From: Anaerolineales bacterium UBA2181
Lineage (GTDB): Bacteria > Chloroflexota > Anaerolineae > Promineifilales > UBA4811
Direction: 5' to 3'
Assembly: GCA_002328075.1 (NCBI GenBank)
Contig: DCVT01000015.1
Span: forward strand, 1-64,000
DNA length: 64,000 nt
Position 1 is the first letter of the stretch, and the number at the start of each line of letters is the position of its first letter. The notes beneath the pieces are model-generated. The model did no database searches. It saw only the letters and a list, made by a program, of their open reading frames with translations, and was not told the origin of the DNA. The position numbers and the translations under genes were made by a program. Positions 8,037 to 15,466 of the stretch are shown here, piece by piece.

Positions 8037-10763
8037 ATGATGCGACGGACGCGAACCATCTCGCTGATAGTGTTCCTGCTGGTTTTTGTACTTCCCACGT
8101 TGCTAAACGGCCTGCCAAACCTGATTACCGACTGGTATTGGTTCGACAGCATCGGTTTCTTGTCCGTGTTGCGGACACGATTGCTTGCTCAATGGGGACT
8201 GAGCGCTCTGGGGTTGATCGTAAGTCTGGCATGGCTGGGTGGGAATCTTCTGGTGGCGGTTCGTCTAGCCCCGCGCTACCCACCGATTGCCCGGTTGGAT
8301 GATCGGTTCCAGGTCAATCTGCGAAGCCAGATCGTCGTAATTGCCTGGGTTCTGGTAGCGGTGGCGTCGTTAGGTGCAGCCGCTGCCGTGGGCGCCCAGT
8401 GGGAAGGTTTTCTGCGGTTCCTGAACGGGGCCGAATTTGGCCTGGCAGATCCGATATTCGGCCGGGATGTTGGGTTCTATGTGTTTCGTTGGCCGCTGCT
8501 CCAACTTGTCGCCAACTGGTGGCTGTGGATGACGGCATTGGCAGCGATTGTTTCCGGACTGATCCATGTGGGTGAGCAGGTGCAAACCGGCCGGATCCGT
8601 CTGCAGCCGGCTGCTTTGGCACACTTGACGGTCCTGGCGGCCCTTTTCCTCGGCTTTCGCTCGTGGGAATACCATCTTCAGCGTTACAGCGTGTTGTTTG
8701 CGGCCAATAGTGCGTTATACGGAGCGGGTTACACGGACCTTCATGTCCGGTTGCCGGCCTTTAACACTCTGACCGTCATCCTCGGCGTGGCAGCCGTGCT
8801 CATGTTGGCCAACTTTTACCTTCGTAAATTGTGGGCCGTGTGGGTTCCCATTGCTATTTGGATTGTCGCTTCGTTCTTGCTGCTTGTCGTGGCACCGCCC
8901 CTGGTTCAAAGACTGGCGGTCCGGCCAGACGAACTATCGCGGGAGCGCCCGTATATCGCCCGCAGTATTGAGTTTACTCGACACGCGCTTGGCCTGGATG
9001 GAATCCAGGAGATTCCGTTCTCCGGGACACAGTCACTGTCGGTTGGGGACCTGGAGAACAATCAAGGCACCTTGGACAACGTCCGGATCTGGGATTGGCG
9101 GCCGCTGCTTTTGACTTATCAACAGTTGCAGCAAATCCGCTCGTATTACGAATTCGTGGATGTGGATGTAGAACGTTATCCGTTGGCGGATGGCACCCGC
9201 TCGGTTATGCTGGCGATCCGCGAACTGGAGACTAACCAACTGCCGGAGCAAGCCCAGACGTGGTTGAACCGACACCTCATCTACACACACGGTCACGGGC
9301 TGGTCGCCAATGCGGTCAGCGAGGTTACCGCGGAAGGCCTGCCACGACTCCTGGTGCGCGATATACCGCCCGCATCCACCGATCCGGCTTTGGCGATTGA
9401 CCGGCCTGAGGTCTATTTCGGCGAGCTGGGCAGCACCAGCGATTATGTTATTGTGGGTACCACAGAAGACGAGCTGGACTATCCCAAAGGTGACTCTAAC
9501 GTCTATACCCGCTATGAGGGTGATGACGGCGTCGTGCTGAAGAATGTGTGGCGTCGCATCGTGTTCTCGCTACGGTTTGGCGACCTGCCGGTGCTGATCA
9601 GCCGGGCCATCAGTGCGGAGAGCCGTGTACTGCTGTACCGGTCTGTGGCGGATCGTATCTCGACCATTGCGCCCTTTTTGTGGCTGGACAATGATCCCTA
9701 TCCGGTCATTGCTGATGGGCGGCTGTATTGGATGCAGGACGCTTACACCTACACGGACCGCTACCCATACGCTGCGCCGGTCGACTGGCCAGGAAGACAG
9801 GCGAATTACCTACGCAATTCGGTCAAAGTAGTTCTCGATGCCTACAATGGGACGGTTACGTTCTTCGCCATCGATCCATCTGATCCTCTCCTTCAGGCTT
9901 ACCAGCGCATCTATCCGGGCCTCTTGACCAGTTTCGACGAGATGCCGGACTCGCTGGTTCGACAAGTGCGGTACCCCCAGGATCTCTTTACCATCCAGGC
10001 AGATATGTACATGACCTACCACATGCGGGATCCTCAGGTGTTCTACAACCGGGAGGATCTGTGGCAGCCAGCGATTGAGGTTCGTGGAAATCAGGAGACC
10101 GTAGTCGAGCCGTATTATGTGATCATGCGCCTTCCGGGGAAGACGGATGAGGAGTTCATGTTAATGCTGCCGATGACACCGGTTGGGCGCGACAACCTGA
10201 TCGCATGGCTCTATGCCGATTCGGATGGCGATGATTACGGACAGATGGGCGTGCTAGAGTTTTCCAAGCAGGAACTCATCTATGGCCCGCGCCAGATTGA
10301 AGCGCGCATCGACCAGGACCCGATCATCTCGCAGCAGTTGTCGCTCTGGAATCAGAGGGGTTCGCAGGTGATCCGGGGCAACATGATGGTCATCCCGGTG
10401 GAAGAGGGACTGCTCTACGTGGAGCCAATTTTTCTTCAGGCTGAGGGCGGCAGGATGCCAGAACTCAAACGGGTGATCGTGGCGCACGGTGGACGGATCG
10501 CTATGCGGGAGACGTTGGCCCAATCGCTAGAGGTCGTCTTTGGGACTGCAGTAGCACCACTCCCGGTGGTGGAAGAGGGACCGGTAGCAGAATCGGCCAG
10601 CCCAGTCGACGTGTCGGGCCTGGCGTTGGCTGCTCAGGAACATTACCTGGCCGCTCAGCAGTGCCTCCAGGCGGGAGACTGGTCGTGTTACGGGCAGGAG
10701 CAAGAGGCATTGCGCGAGACGCTGGAACTCCTGGTGGCGACGGCTACGGCCGTCAGCGAATAG
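8037..10763 (+). CDS. UPF0182 (COG1615) family polytopic membrane protein
   Basis: A protein of about 908 residues that matches the UPF0182 family. It has about seven transmembrane helices in the first 300 residues (for example SLIVFLLVFVLPTLL near the start) followed by a large soluble region with family-typical segments such as QEIPFSGTQSLSVGDLENN and VGTTEDELDYPKG. The molecular role of the family is unknown. An excellent Shine-Dalgarno run (GGGAGGGAGG, 8024-8033) precedes two adjacent ATG codons at 8037 and 8040; the second has better spacing. The final 60 residues are polar and helical (EHYLAAQQCLQAGDWSCYGQEQ), a TPR-like tail common in the family. It lies 99 bases after efp and may be co-transcribed. 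Confidence 0.88.
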   Translation: MMRRTRTISLIVFLLVFVLPTLLNGLPNLITDWYWFDSIGFLSVLRTRLLAQWGLSALGLIVSLAWLGGNLLVAVRLAPRYPPIARLDDRFQVNLRSQIVVIAWVLVAVASLGAAAAVGAQWEGFLRFLNGAEFGLADPIFGRDVGFYVFRWPLLQLVANWWLWMTALAAIVSGLIHVGEQVQTGRIRLQPAALAHLTVLAALFLGFRSWEYHLQRYSVLFAANSALYGAGYTDLHVRLPAFNTLTVILGVAAVLMLANFYLRKLWAVWVPIAIWIVASFLLLVVAPPLVQRLAVRPDELSRERPYIARSIEFTRHALGLDGIQEIPFSGTQSLSVGDLENNQGTLDNVRIWDWRPLLLTYQQLQQIRSYYEFVDVDVERYPLADGTRSVMLAIRELETNQLPEQAQTWLNRHLIYTHGHGLVANAVSEVTAEGLPRLLVRDIPPASTDPALAIDRPEVYFGELGSTSDYVIVGTTEDELDYPKGDSNVYTRYEGDDGVVLKNVWRRIVFSLRFGDLPVLISRAISAESRVLLYRSVADRISTIAPFLWLDNDPYPVIADGRLYWMQDAYTYTDRYPYAAPVDWPGRQANYLRNSVKVVLDAYNGTVTFFAIDPSDPLLQAYQRIYPGLLTSFDEMPDSLVRQVRYPQDLFTIQADMYMTYHMRDPQVFYNREDLWQPAIEVRGNQETVVEPYYVIMRLPGKTDEEFMLMLPMTPVGRDNLIAWLYADSDGDDYGQMGVLEFSKQELIYGPRQIEARIDQDPIISQQLSLWNQRGSQVIRGNMMVIPVEEGLLYVEPIFLQAEGGRMPELKRVIVAHGGRIAMRETLAQSLEVVFGTAVAPLPVVEEGPVAESASPVDVSGLALAAQEHYLAAQQCLQAGDWSCYGQEQEALRETLELLVATATAVSE

Positions 10764-10839
10764 GCCGGGTCGTGACGCGTGCGCCACATGCCCCGCGGAC
10801 GACCGTGACCGCCCGGAGTTTCAATCGCGGAGAGCGTTC

Positions 10840-11184
10840 TTGATCAACCCAGCGGGTACCGAGTGCCCCCATTACTACGAGGATTTCCATCGGGGCCGGA
10901 ACGTGATGGAGTGTCGCTTGGTCAGGATCGAACCGGACTCTCTTTCCTGGCGGCCGCGTGACTGCGTCAAATGCCCCGTACCGGTCATCCTGCGCGCCAA
11001 CGGAAACCCAGACATGGCGCTTGGCTTGACTATCTCAAGGGGGTTACTGGGCATCGGCCGGCGCAAATCGGTGCGGGCGTGGTGCCGCTGTCATGAAGTG
11101 ATCGTTGAGGAACCCCCAGTGGGCTGCCCGCAGTGCAACGCTGAGCGCCCAGGCATCGGAATTTTGCTCGGCGGGAGTAAGTGA
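10840..11184 (+). CDS. Small cysteine-rich putative zinc-binding protein, unknown function
   Basis: I do not recognise this 114-residue protein. It contains many Cys and His in metal-site spacings: ECPHYYEDFH, MECRL, DCVKCPVP, AWCRCH and GCPQCNAE. This suggests one or two zinc ribbons. It starts at a TTG at 10840 with a GGAGAG Shine-Dalgarno sequence a few bases upstream. Its stop overlaps the start of the following HAD phosphatase gene (GTGATG), so the two are probably translationally coupled. There is no signal peptide or membrane segment. That it is a real gene is supported by the ribosome-binding site, the coupling and the Cys spacing. Confidence 0.68.
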   Translation: MINPAGTECPHYYEDFHRGRNVMECRLVRIEPDSLSWRPRDCVKCPVPVILRANGNPDMALGLTISRGLLGIGRRKSVRAWCRCHEVIVEEPPVGCPQCNAERPGIGILLGGSK

Positions 11185-11918
11185 TGGTACCATCGTTCTC
11201 ACAGTCGCGGATCAAGGCGGTGCTTTTTGACCTGGACGATACGCTCTTGGGCAACGATATGGACCTCTTTGTGCCGGCGTATTTTCGGTTGCTCTCGGAA
11301 TATGCGGCCGAGGTGTATGATCCAAAGCTGCTGATCCAACACCTGCTGGCCGCCACCCACGTGATGGCGCGCGATACTGACCCTCTGGCTACCAACGAGG
11401 ATGTCTTTTGGGACGCTTTTGTCCGGCTTACTGGTTTCGATCGCCAGGTCATGGTTCCGTTTTTCACCCGGTTTTACCAGACTCGTTTTGAAGAGATCCG
11501 TTCGTTGACCCGACCAGAAGAGGATGCCCGCTCGCTGGTGGAGTGGGCGTTTTCTCGTGGTTACAGGGTGGTCATAGCGACAAACCCCATGTTCCCGTTG
11601 GTGGCGGTAGAGCGTCGTCTGGAATGGGCAAGGGTGCCGGCGTCCGAGTTTCGATATGATCTGGTGACATCCTACGAGAACATGCACGCAGTCAAACCGC
11701 ATCCAGAGTATTATCGCGAGATCCTGGCTTACCTTGGCCTGGACCCTGGAGAGGCGCTCATGATCGGTGATGATTGGGAGCGCGACATTCGCCCGGCCAG
11801 CGCAATAGGCATGCAGACCTATTGGATTGCCTCCCCTCAATCAGAGCCGCCGGAGCCGGACGTGTCTCTGACCGGCCAGGGGCGGTTAGCCGATCTGAGG
11901 CGCTGGGTGGAATCTTGA
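11184..11918 (+). CDS. HAD-superfamily hydrolase (phosphatase-like)
   Basis: A 244-residue soluble protein with all four HAD motifs: DLDDT (nucleophile Asp, motif I), VVIATNP (motif II Thr), VKPHPEYY (motif III Lys) and IGDDWERD (motif IV). The helical cap lies between motifs I and II, as in subfamily I enzymes. It should hydrolyse a phosphomonoester with Mg2+; the substrate is unknown. Start is the ATG at 11184 or the GTG three bases earlier. The stop overlaps the next start by one base (TGATG), so the Cys-rich protein, this enzyme and the DinB protein form a coupled set. Confidence 0.86.
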   Translation: MVPSFSQSRIKAVLFDLDDTLLGNDMDLFVPAYFRLLSEYAAEVYDPKLLIQHLLAATHVMARDTDPLATNEDVFWDAFVRLTGFDRQVMVPFFTRFYQTRFEEIRSLTRPEEDARSLVEWAFSRGYRVVIATNPMFPLVAVERRLEWARVPASEFRYDLVTSYENMHAVKPHPEYYREILAYLGLDPGEALMIGDDWERDIRPASAIGMQTYWIASPQSEPPEPDVSLTGQGRLADLRRWVES

Positions 11919-12394
11919 TGCGAGACCTGCTGCCTCAGGAGGCGTTGGCGGAGCAATTGGCCAGAACGGTTCCAACGCTGCGGGAGATGACTCATGGATT
12001 GGATCTGGATACCTGGCGTCACCGGCCCGGGCCCGACCAGTGGTCAATTACAGAAGTGGTCTGTCACCTGCGGGATGTAGATCGAGAGGTGCATTACGTC
12101 CGGTTGAGGAGCCTGACTGACCTTGAGGAGCCGTTCATGCCGGGGGTGGTCTCCGATGCATGGGCAGTAGAACGGGACTACCAGAGCCAGGACGGCCCAC
12201 AAGCCTTTGCTGACCTGGTGCTGTCCCGTCGCAAACTGTTGTCGCTATTGCCTCCAGTCGGCGCGTCTCTCTGGGAGCGACGCGGGCGACACACCTTTTT
12301 CGGTCCTACTACGTTTTGGGAACTCGTCTGTTTGGTGCTGGAGCACGACGAACTGCACATCGAACAGGTAAGGCAGATACTGGCCACCGCCTGA
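11918..12394 (+). CDS. DinB-like four-helix protein
   Basis: A 158-residue protein of the DinB/YfiT-like superfamily. The pattern is W(S)ITEVVCHLRDVDREVHY in the second helix and LEHDELHIEQVRQIL at the C-terminus, giving the three-His metal triad typical of bacillithiol- or mycothiol-dependent transferases and related enzymes. The start is the ATG overlapping the upstream HAD stop; an upstream in-frame extension runs inside the HAD gene and is not supported. The actual substrate is unknown. Confidence 0.8.
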   Translation: MRDLLPQEALAEQLARTVPTLREMTHGLDLDTWRHRPGPDQWSITEVVCHLRDVDREVHYVRLRSLTDLEEPFMPGVVSDAWAVERDYQSQDGPQAFADLVLSRRKLLSLLPPVGASLWERRGRHTFFGPTTFWELVCLVLEHDELHIEQVRQILATA

Positions 12395-12440
12395 GGGTAT
12401 GGGGGCGGTTCGGTGCCGGCTGTCATAGCTGGAGGATACC

Positions 12441-13166
12441 ATGAAGCTGTTTTTGGACACGGCCAAGATTGAGGAGATTCGCGAGGCGGTTTCGTGGGGT
12501 GTTATTCACGGTGTGACGACCAACCCCAGCCTGATGCAGCAGGCCGGCACGGCAGACCTGAAACAGGTCACGGTGGAGATCTGCAACCTGGTGCAGGGCC
12601 CGGTCAGTGCCGAGGTGGTGAGCACAGATGCAACCGGGATGCTGCGCGAGGCAGCCAATATCGCCACGTGGCACCAGCATATTGTCATCAAGATTCCGTC
12701 CACGGTGCAGGGCCTCAAGGCCATGAAACAGATTCGGAGTTGGTGGGTTGATGCCGACGGCACGCTTCACACGGACCCGGCCGACGATCCAGACCATGCA
12801 GAGTGTGAATGCGCTTGGCGTGCCCGGGTAAACGCGACGTTGGTCTTTTCGGCCGCCCAGGGCTTGCTGGCGTCTCTGGCGGGCGCCAGTTACGTCTCCC
12901 CATTTGTCGGCCGGCTGGATGACGGAGGACTGGACGGGATGGAGATCGTCGCGCAATTGGCGACCATCTTTGGGAACTATGGCATGGCAACCAAGGTTCT
13001 GGCTGCCAGTCTTCGCCATCCCCAACATGTCATCCAGGCAGCGTTGGCTGGCGCGGACGTGGCTACCCTGCCGTTTGGCGTGCTGAAAAAGATGATCAGC
13101 CACCCATTTACCGACGCGGGGCTCAAGGCATTCCTGGACGATTGGGCAAAGGTCAGCCGCGAGTAG
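12441..13166 (+). CDS. Transaldolase / fructose-6-phosphate aldolase-like enzyme with an insertion
   Basis: A 241-residue class I aldolase of the small transaldolase (TalC/FSA) type. It begins MKLFLDTAKIEEI, has GVTTNPSLMQQ, the predicted Schiff-base Lys84 in IVIKIPST, and LVFSAAQGLLASLAGASYVSPFVGR. It should transfer or cleave three-carbon ketol units in the pentose-phosphate pathway. Between the helix after Lys84 and the NATLVFS strand lies an extra segment of about 25 residues that is acidic and His/Cys-containing (DADGTLHTDPADD, AECECAW) and absent from the usual 215-220-residue family members. A GGAGG-like sequence precedes the ATG. Enzyme family is firm; transaldolase versus FSA activity is not resolved. 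Confidence 0.86.
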   Translation: MKLFLDTAKIEEIREAVSWGVIHGVTTNPSLMQQAGTADLKQVTVEICNLVQGPVSAEVVSTDATGMLREAANIATWHQHIVIKIPSTVQGLKAMKQIRSWWVDADGTLHTDPADDPDHAECECAWRARVNATLVFSAAQGLLASLAGASYVSPFVGRLDDGGLDGMEIVAQLATIFGNYGMATKVLAASLRHPQHVIQAALAGADVATLPFGVLKKMISHPFTDAGLKAFLDDWAKVSRE

Positions 13167-13637
13167 GCTTCTCCGGCACGGGCGATCGATCCGGCTCCCG
13201 TCAGGAACTGGTCCAGGTGGCGGCGCCTCTGGCCGGCTGCTGACGGTCGAAACCCAGCCCAGTGCGGGCGGGTGAATTCTCAGTGGGGGTTACTGTGGAC
13301 AAGCGCCAGCCGGCGTCGACGTCAACGGCCGTCGCCGCGTGGTCTTGCTGCCGCCCGATTTCAGGACAGGTTCTATTGCGGATGTTCCGGCCGGGGCCTG
13401 CGGCCGACCGCGGTTTTTGACATACGGCAACGGCGGCGGTTGTCGCGATGAGCGTGCATTAGCCGGAAAACCACTGACAATTTCGCGTTGGTGGCAAACT
13501 GCCGAATCCGTTTGCATCAGCGAAGCCAGGTCCGGACGACTGGATGTGAGGCGAGTCTCGCTCTTGCATCTGCGGTCACGGGAATCTCCATCTGCCGACG
13601 ACGGCCGGCACAAAGGTATTCCTTGCCATGGTGCTGC
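13167..13637. other. Convergent intergenic region, 471 bases
   Basis: This lies between the aldolase (+) and the AIM24-family gene (-). Two overlapping 107-codon frames on opposite strands show no recognisable protein, start signals or composition, so I leave them out. A GC-rich segment ending in five T (about 13394-13417) is a possible weak terminator for the + strand. I see no tRNA, SRP RNA or RNase P signature. Confidence 0.45.
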
Positions 13638-14321
13638 TCACCCTTTGGTGGACGGCAGGTAACGCGATAGCTTGCTGGCCAGATTCGAGAGCGGCATTGA
13701 CTGTAACCAGATGCGCCCGGGCCCAGTCAGCGTGGCCAGGAATAATCCTTCGCCGCCAAATAGGACGTTCTTGACACCTTGCACGGTTTGCACGTTGTAA
13801 TCCACCGCCGGTTCGTAGAGAGCAAGGTGACCAGGGTCCACCTTCATCACCTGACCCGCCTCCAGCGCATAATCCCTCACCTCGCCAGCGATCTCGAGGA
13901 ACACCAGGCCAGGCCCAGTCACTTTCTGCAGGACGAACCCCTCGCCGCCAAACAGCCCTGCACCCAAGCGCTTTCTAAAGTGCATCTCCAGCGAAACGCT
14001 ATCGGCGGCGCACATAAAGGCATCCTTCTGACATATGAGGCTCTGGTTGGGCGCCAGCTCAAAAGCCAGGATCGTGCCGGGCGACTCGGGCGTAAAGACA
14101 ATCATGGCCTGGCCAGAGTTGCAGCGGTAGGTGGTGAGGAAGAGCGACTCCCCCGCTAGACGGCGTCCCAGGCCCTGGAGCAAACCGCCGCGCGTGTCGG
14201 TCTTCATGACAATGTCGCCCGTCATCCAGGCCATGCCCCCAGACTCGGTGTACACGGTCTCACCGGCCTCGAGGCGAATATCCAACGTTTGCATGGTCGT
14301 GCCGGTGATGTAGTAACGCAT
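13638..14321 (-). CDS. AIM24/TIGR00266-family protein
   Basis: A 227-residue beta-rich protein of the AIM24 (TIGR00266) family. Characteristic segments include ESGGMAWMTGDI near the N-terminus, a central GGEGFVLQKVTGPG and a C-terminal FGGEGLFLATLTGPGRIWLQSMP, an internal repeat of the same beta-helix element. The biochemical role is unknown in bacteria. The start is well supported by a GGAGGGAGG Shine-Dalgarno run just upstream. It is the last gene of the minus-strand series that begins at 20975. Confidence 0.88.
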   Translation of the reverse strand: MRYYITGTTMQTLDIRLEAGETVYTESGGMAWMTGDIVMKTDTRGGLLQGLGRRLAGESLFLTTYRCNSGQAMIVFTPESPGTILAFELAPNQSLICQKDAFMCAADSVSLEMHFRKRLGAGLFGGEGFVLQKVTGPGLVFLEIAGEVRDYALEAGQVMKVDPGHLALYEPAVDYNVQTVQGVKNVLFGGEGLFLATLTGPGRIWLQSMPLSNLASKLSRYLPSTKG

Positions 14322-14425
14322 CTTTCCTCCCTCCCTCGCATTGTCCGCGCTGACTATTAAAGGGATCGTTGCCTGGCACAGCGAAATCAGTATATAGGCA
14401 CGGACGAACCCGGTGCCTGCGCTGT

Positions 14426-14938
14426 CTATTCTGCCGGAGTTGTGTCGTCCGGATTGCCGGTCTCAGTCGAGACGCCCTCTGCGGCCGCCTGCTGCCGATC
14501 TTGTTCTACCTTGCTCAGCCCGTTCCGCACGACCGTAAGGGTGCGCATGAGATTGGCCTCTAGCTCGCTAAGCGACTGGTAAACGTAATTGTCGGCCTCG
14601 GTCTTGATGCTGTCGGCCTCCCGTTTGGCCCGCTCCACGATGGTCTGTGCTCGCCGCTCGGCCGTGGTGGTGATGGTGTCCCTCTCCACCAGTTCGACGG
14701 CATCCTGCTGTGCCAGTTCCACAAGTCGTTCGGCCTCCTCGTGTGCCTGGGCAACAATCCGATCTCGTTCCTGTTGCACACGTTTTGCCTGTTTGACCTC
14801 TTCGGGAATTGAGATGCGCATCTGATCGATAAGTTCTAGAGCCCGGTCCTCGTCCACCAGCCGTGTGGCGGTGAGCGGGATCAGGCGGCTCCCGGTGATG
14901 AGGGCCTCTAGCCGGTCCACAAGGTGCAAGATATCCAT
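14426..14938 (-). CDS. Coiled-coil protein (DivIVA/ATP-synthase-b-like), unknown role
   Basis: A 170-residue highly charged helical protein. After MDILHLVDRLEALITGSRLIP it becomes one long predicted coiled coil (residues about 45-150) rich in Glu, Arg and Ala, with AHEEAERLVELAQQDA. It resembles DivIVA or F-ATPase subunit b stalk regions, but no specific family is recognised. There is no membrane segment. I chose the ATG at 14938, which has an AAGGAG site 5 bases away; an in-frame upstream extension would run into coaD. It follows coaD by 10 bases, so it is probably co-transcribed; a role in cell division or envelope organisation is only a guess. Confidence 0.72.
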   Translation of the reverse strand: MDILHLVDRLEALITGSRLIPLTATRLVDEDRALELIDQMRISIPEEVKQAKRVQQERDRIVAQAHEEAERLVELAQQDAVELVERDTITTTAERRAQTIVERAKREADSIKTEADNYVYQSLSELEANLMRTLTVVRNGLSKVEQDRQQAAAEGVSTETGNPDDTTPAE

Positions 14939-14948
14939 AGCTACTCCT

Positions 14949-15464
14949 TCACAAGCCCTGCATGCTGTTGCCAACTCCTCCACCGAGTTTCAGGAATCGT
15001 GCCAGCAAGGCAACCCGAACGTGGGTTGGCACCATGCTGGTGATGTCCCCGTTCAACGCGGCCACCTCTTTGACCGTGGTGGAGGTGAGGAAAGCATGCT
15101 CCTCGCGGGTCATCAGGTTAACCGTCTCGATCTCGGGCGCCAGGCGTTTGTTGGTCAGCGCCATGCGAAACTCGAGGTCAAAATCCGAAAAGACGCGCAG
15201 TCCGCGGACAATCACCTGGGCGTTCTGACGCCGTGCATAGTCAACGGTCAACACGTCATAGGAGTCGACGCGGGCGTTGGATATCCCGGCTATCGCCTGG
15301 GCCACCAACGAAACACGTTCTTCGGTGGCGAACAGCAGGTTCTTCTGCGGAAGGGAAAAAACGGCGACAATTAACTCGTCAAAGATGGCAGCAGCGCGCC
15401 GGGCGACATCGATATGGCCAAAGTGAACGGGATCAAACGTGCCAGGGTAGATAGCTCGAATCAT
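14949..15464 (-). CDS. coaD: Phosphopantetheine adenylyltransferase
   Basis: Catalyses ATP plus 4'-phosphopantetheine to dephospho-CoA and pyrophosphate, the penultimate step of CoA synthesis. The nucleotidyltransferase motif AIYPGTFDPVHFGHIDVARR (T/HxGH) sits at the N-terminus, and VRGLRVFSDFDLEFRMALTN and the C-terminal FLTSTTVKEVA segment (ISSTxVKE-like) are diagnostic. Length is normal (about 171). Start is the ATG at 15464; a TTG at 15470 that overlaps the recG stop is possible. Confidence 0.96.
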   Translation of the reverse strand: MIRAIYPGTFDPVHFGHIDVARRAAAIFDELIVAVFSLPQKNLLFATEERVSLVAQAIAGISNARVDSYDVLTVDYARRQNAQVIVRGLRVFSDFDLEFRMALTNKRLAPEIETVNLMTREEHAFLTSTTVKEVAALNGDITSMVPTHVRVALLARFLKLGGGVGNSMQGL

Positions 15465-15466
15465 CG

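Noticed and set aside
13290..13662. Two overlapping open frames of 107 codons on opposite strands
   Set aside because: No ribosome site, no recognisable family and arginine/proline-heavy composition expected of GC-rich non-coding DNA.
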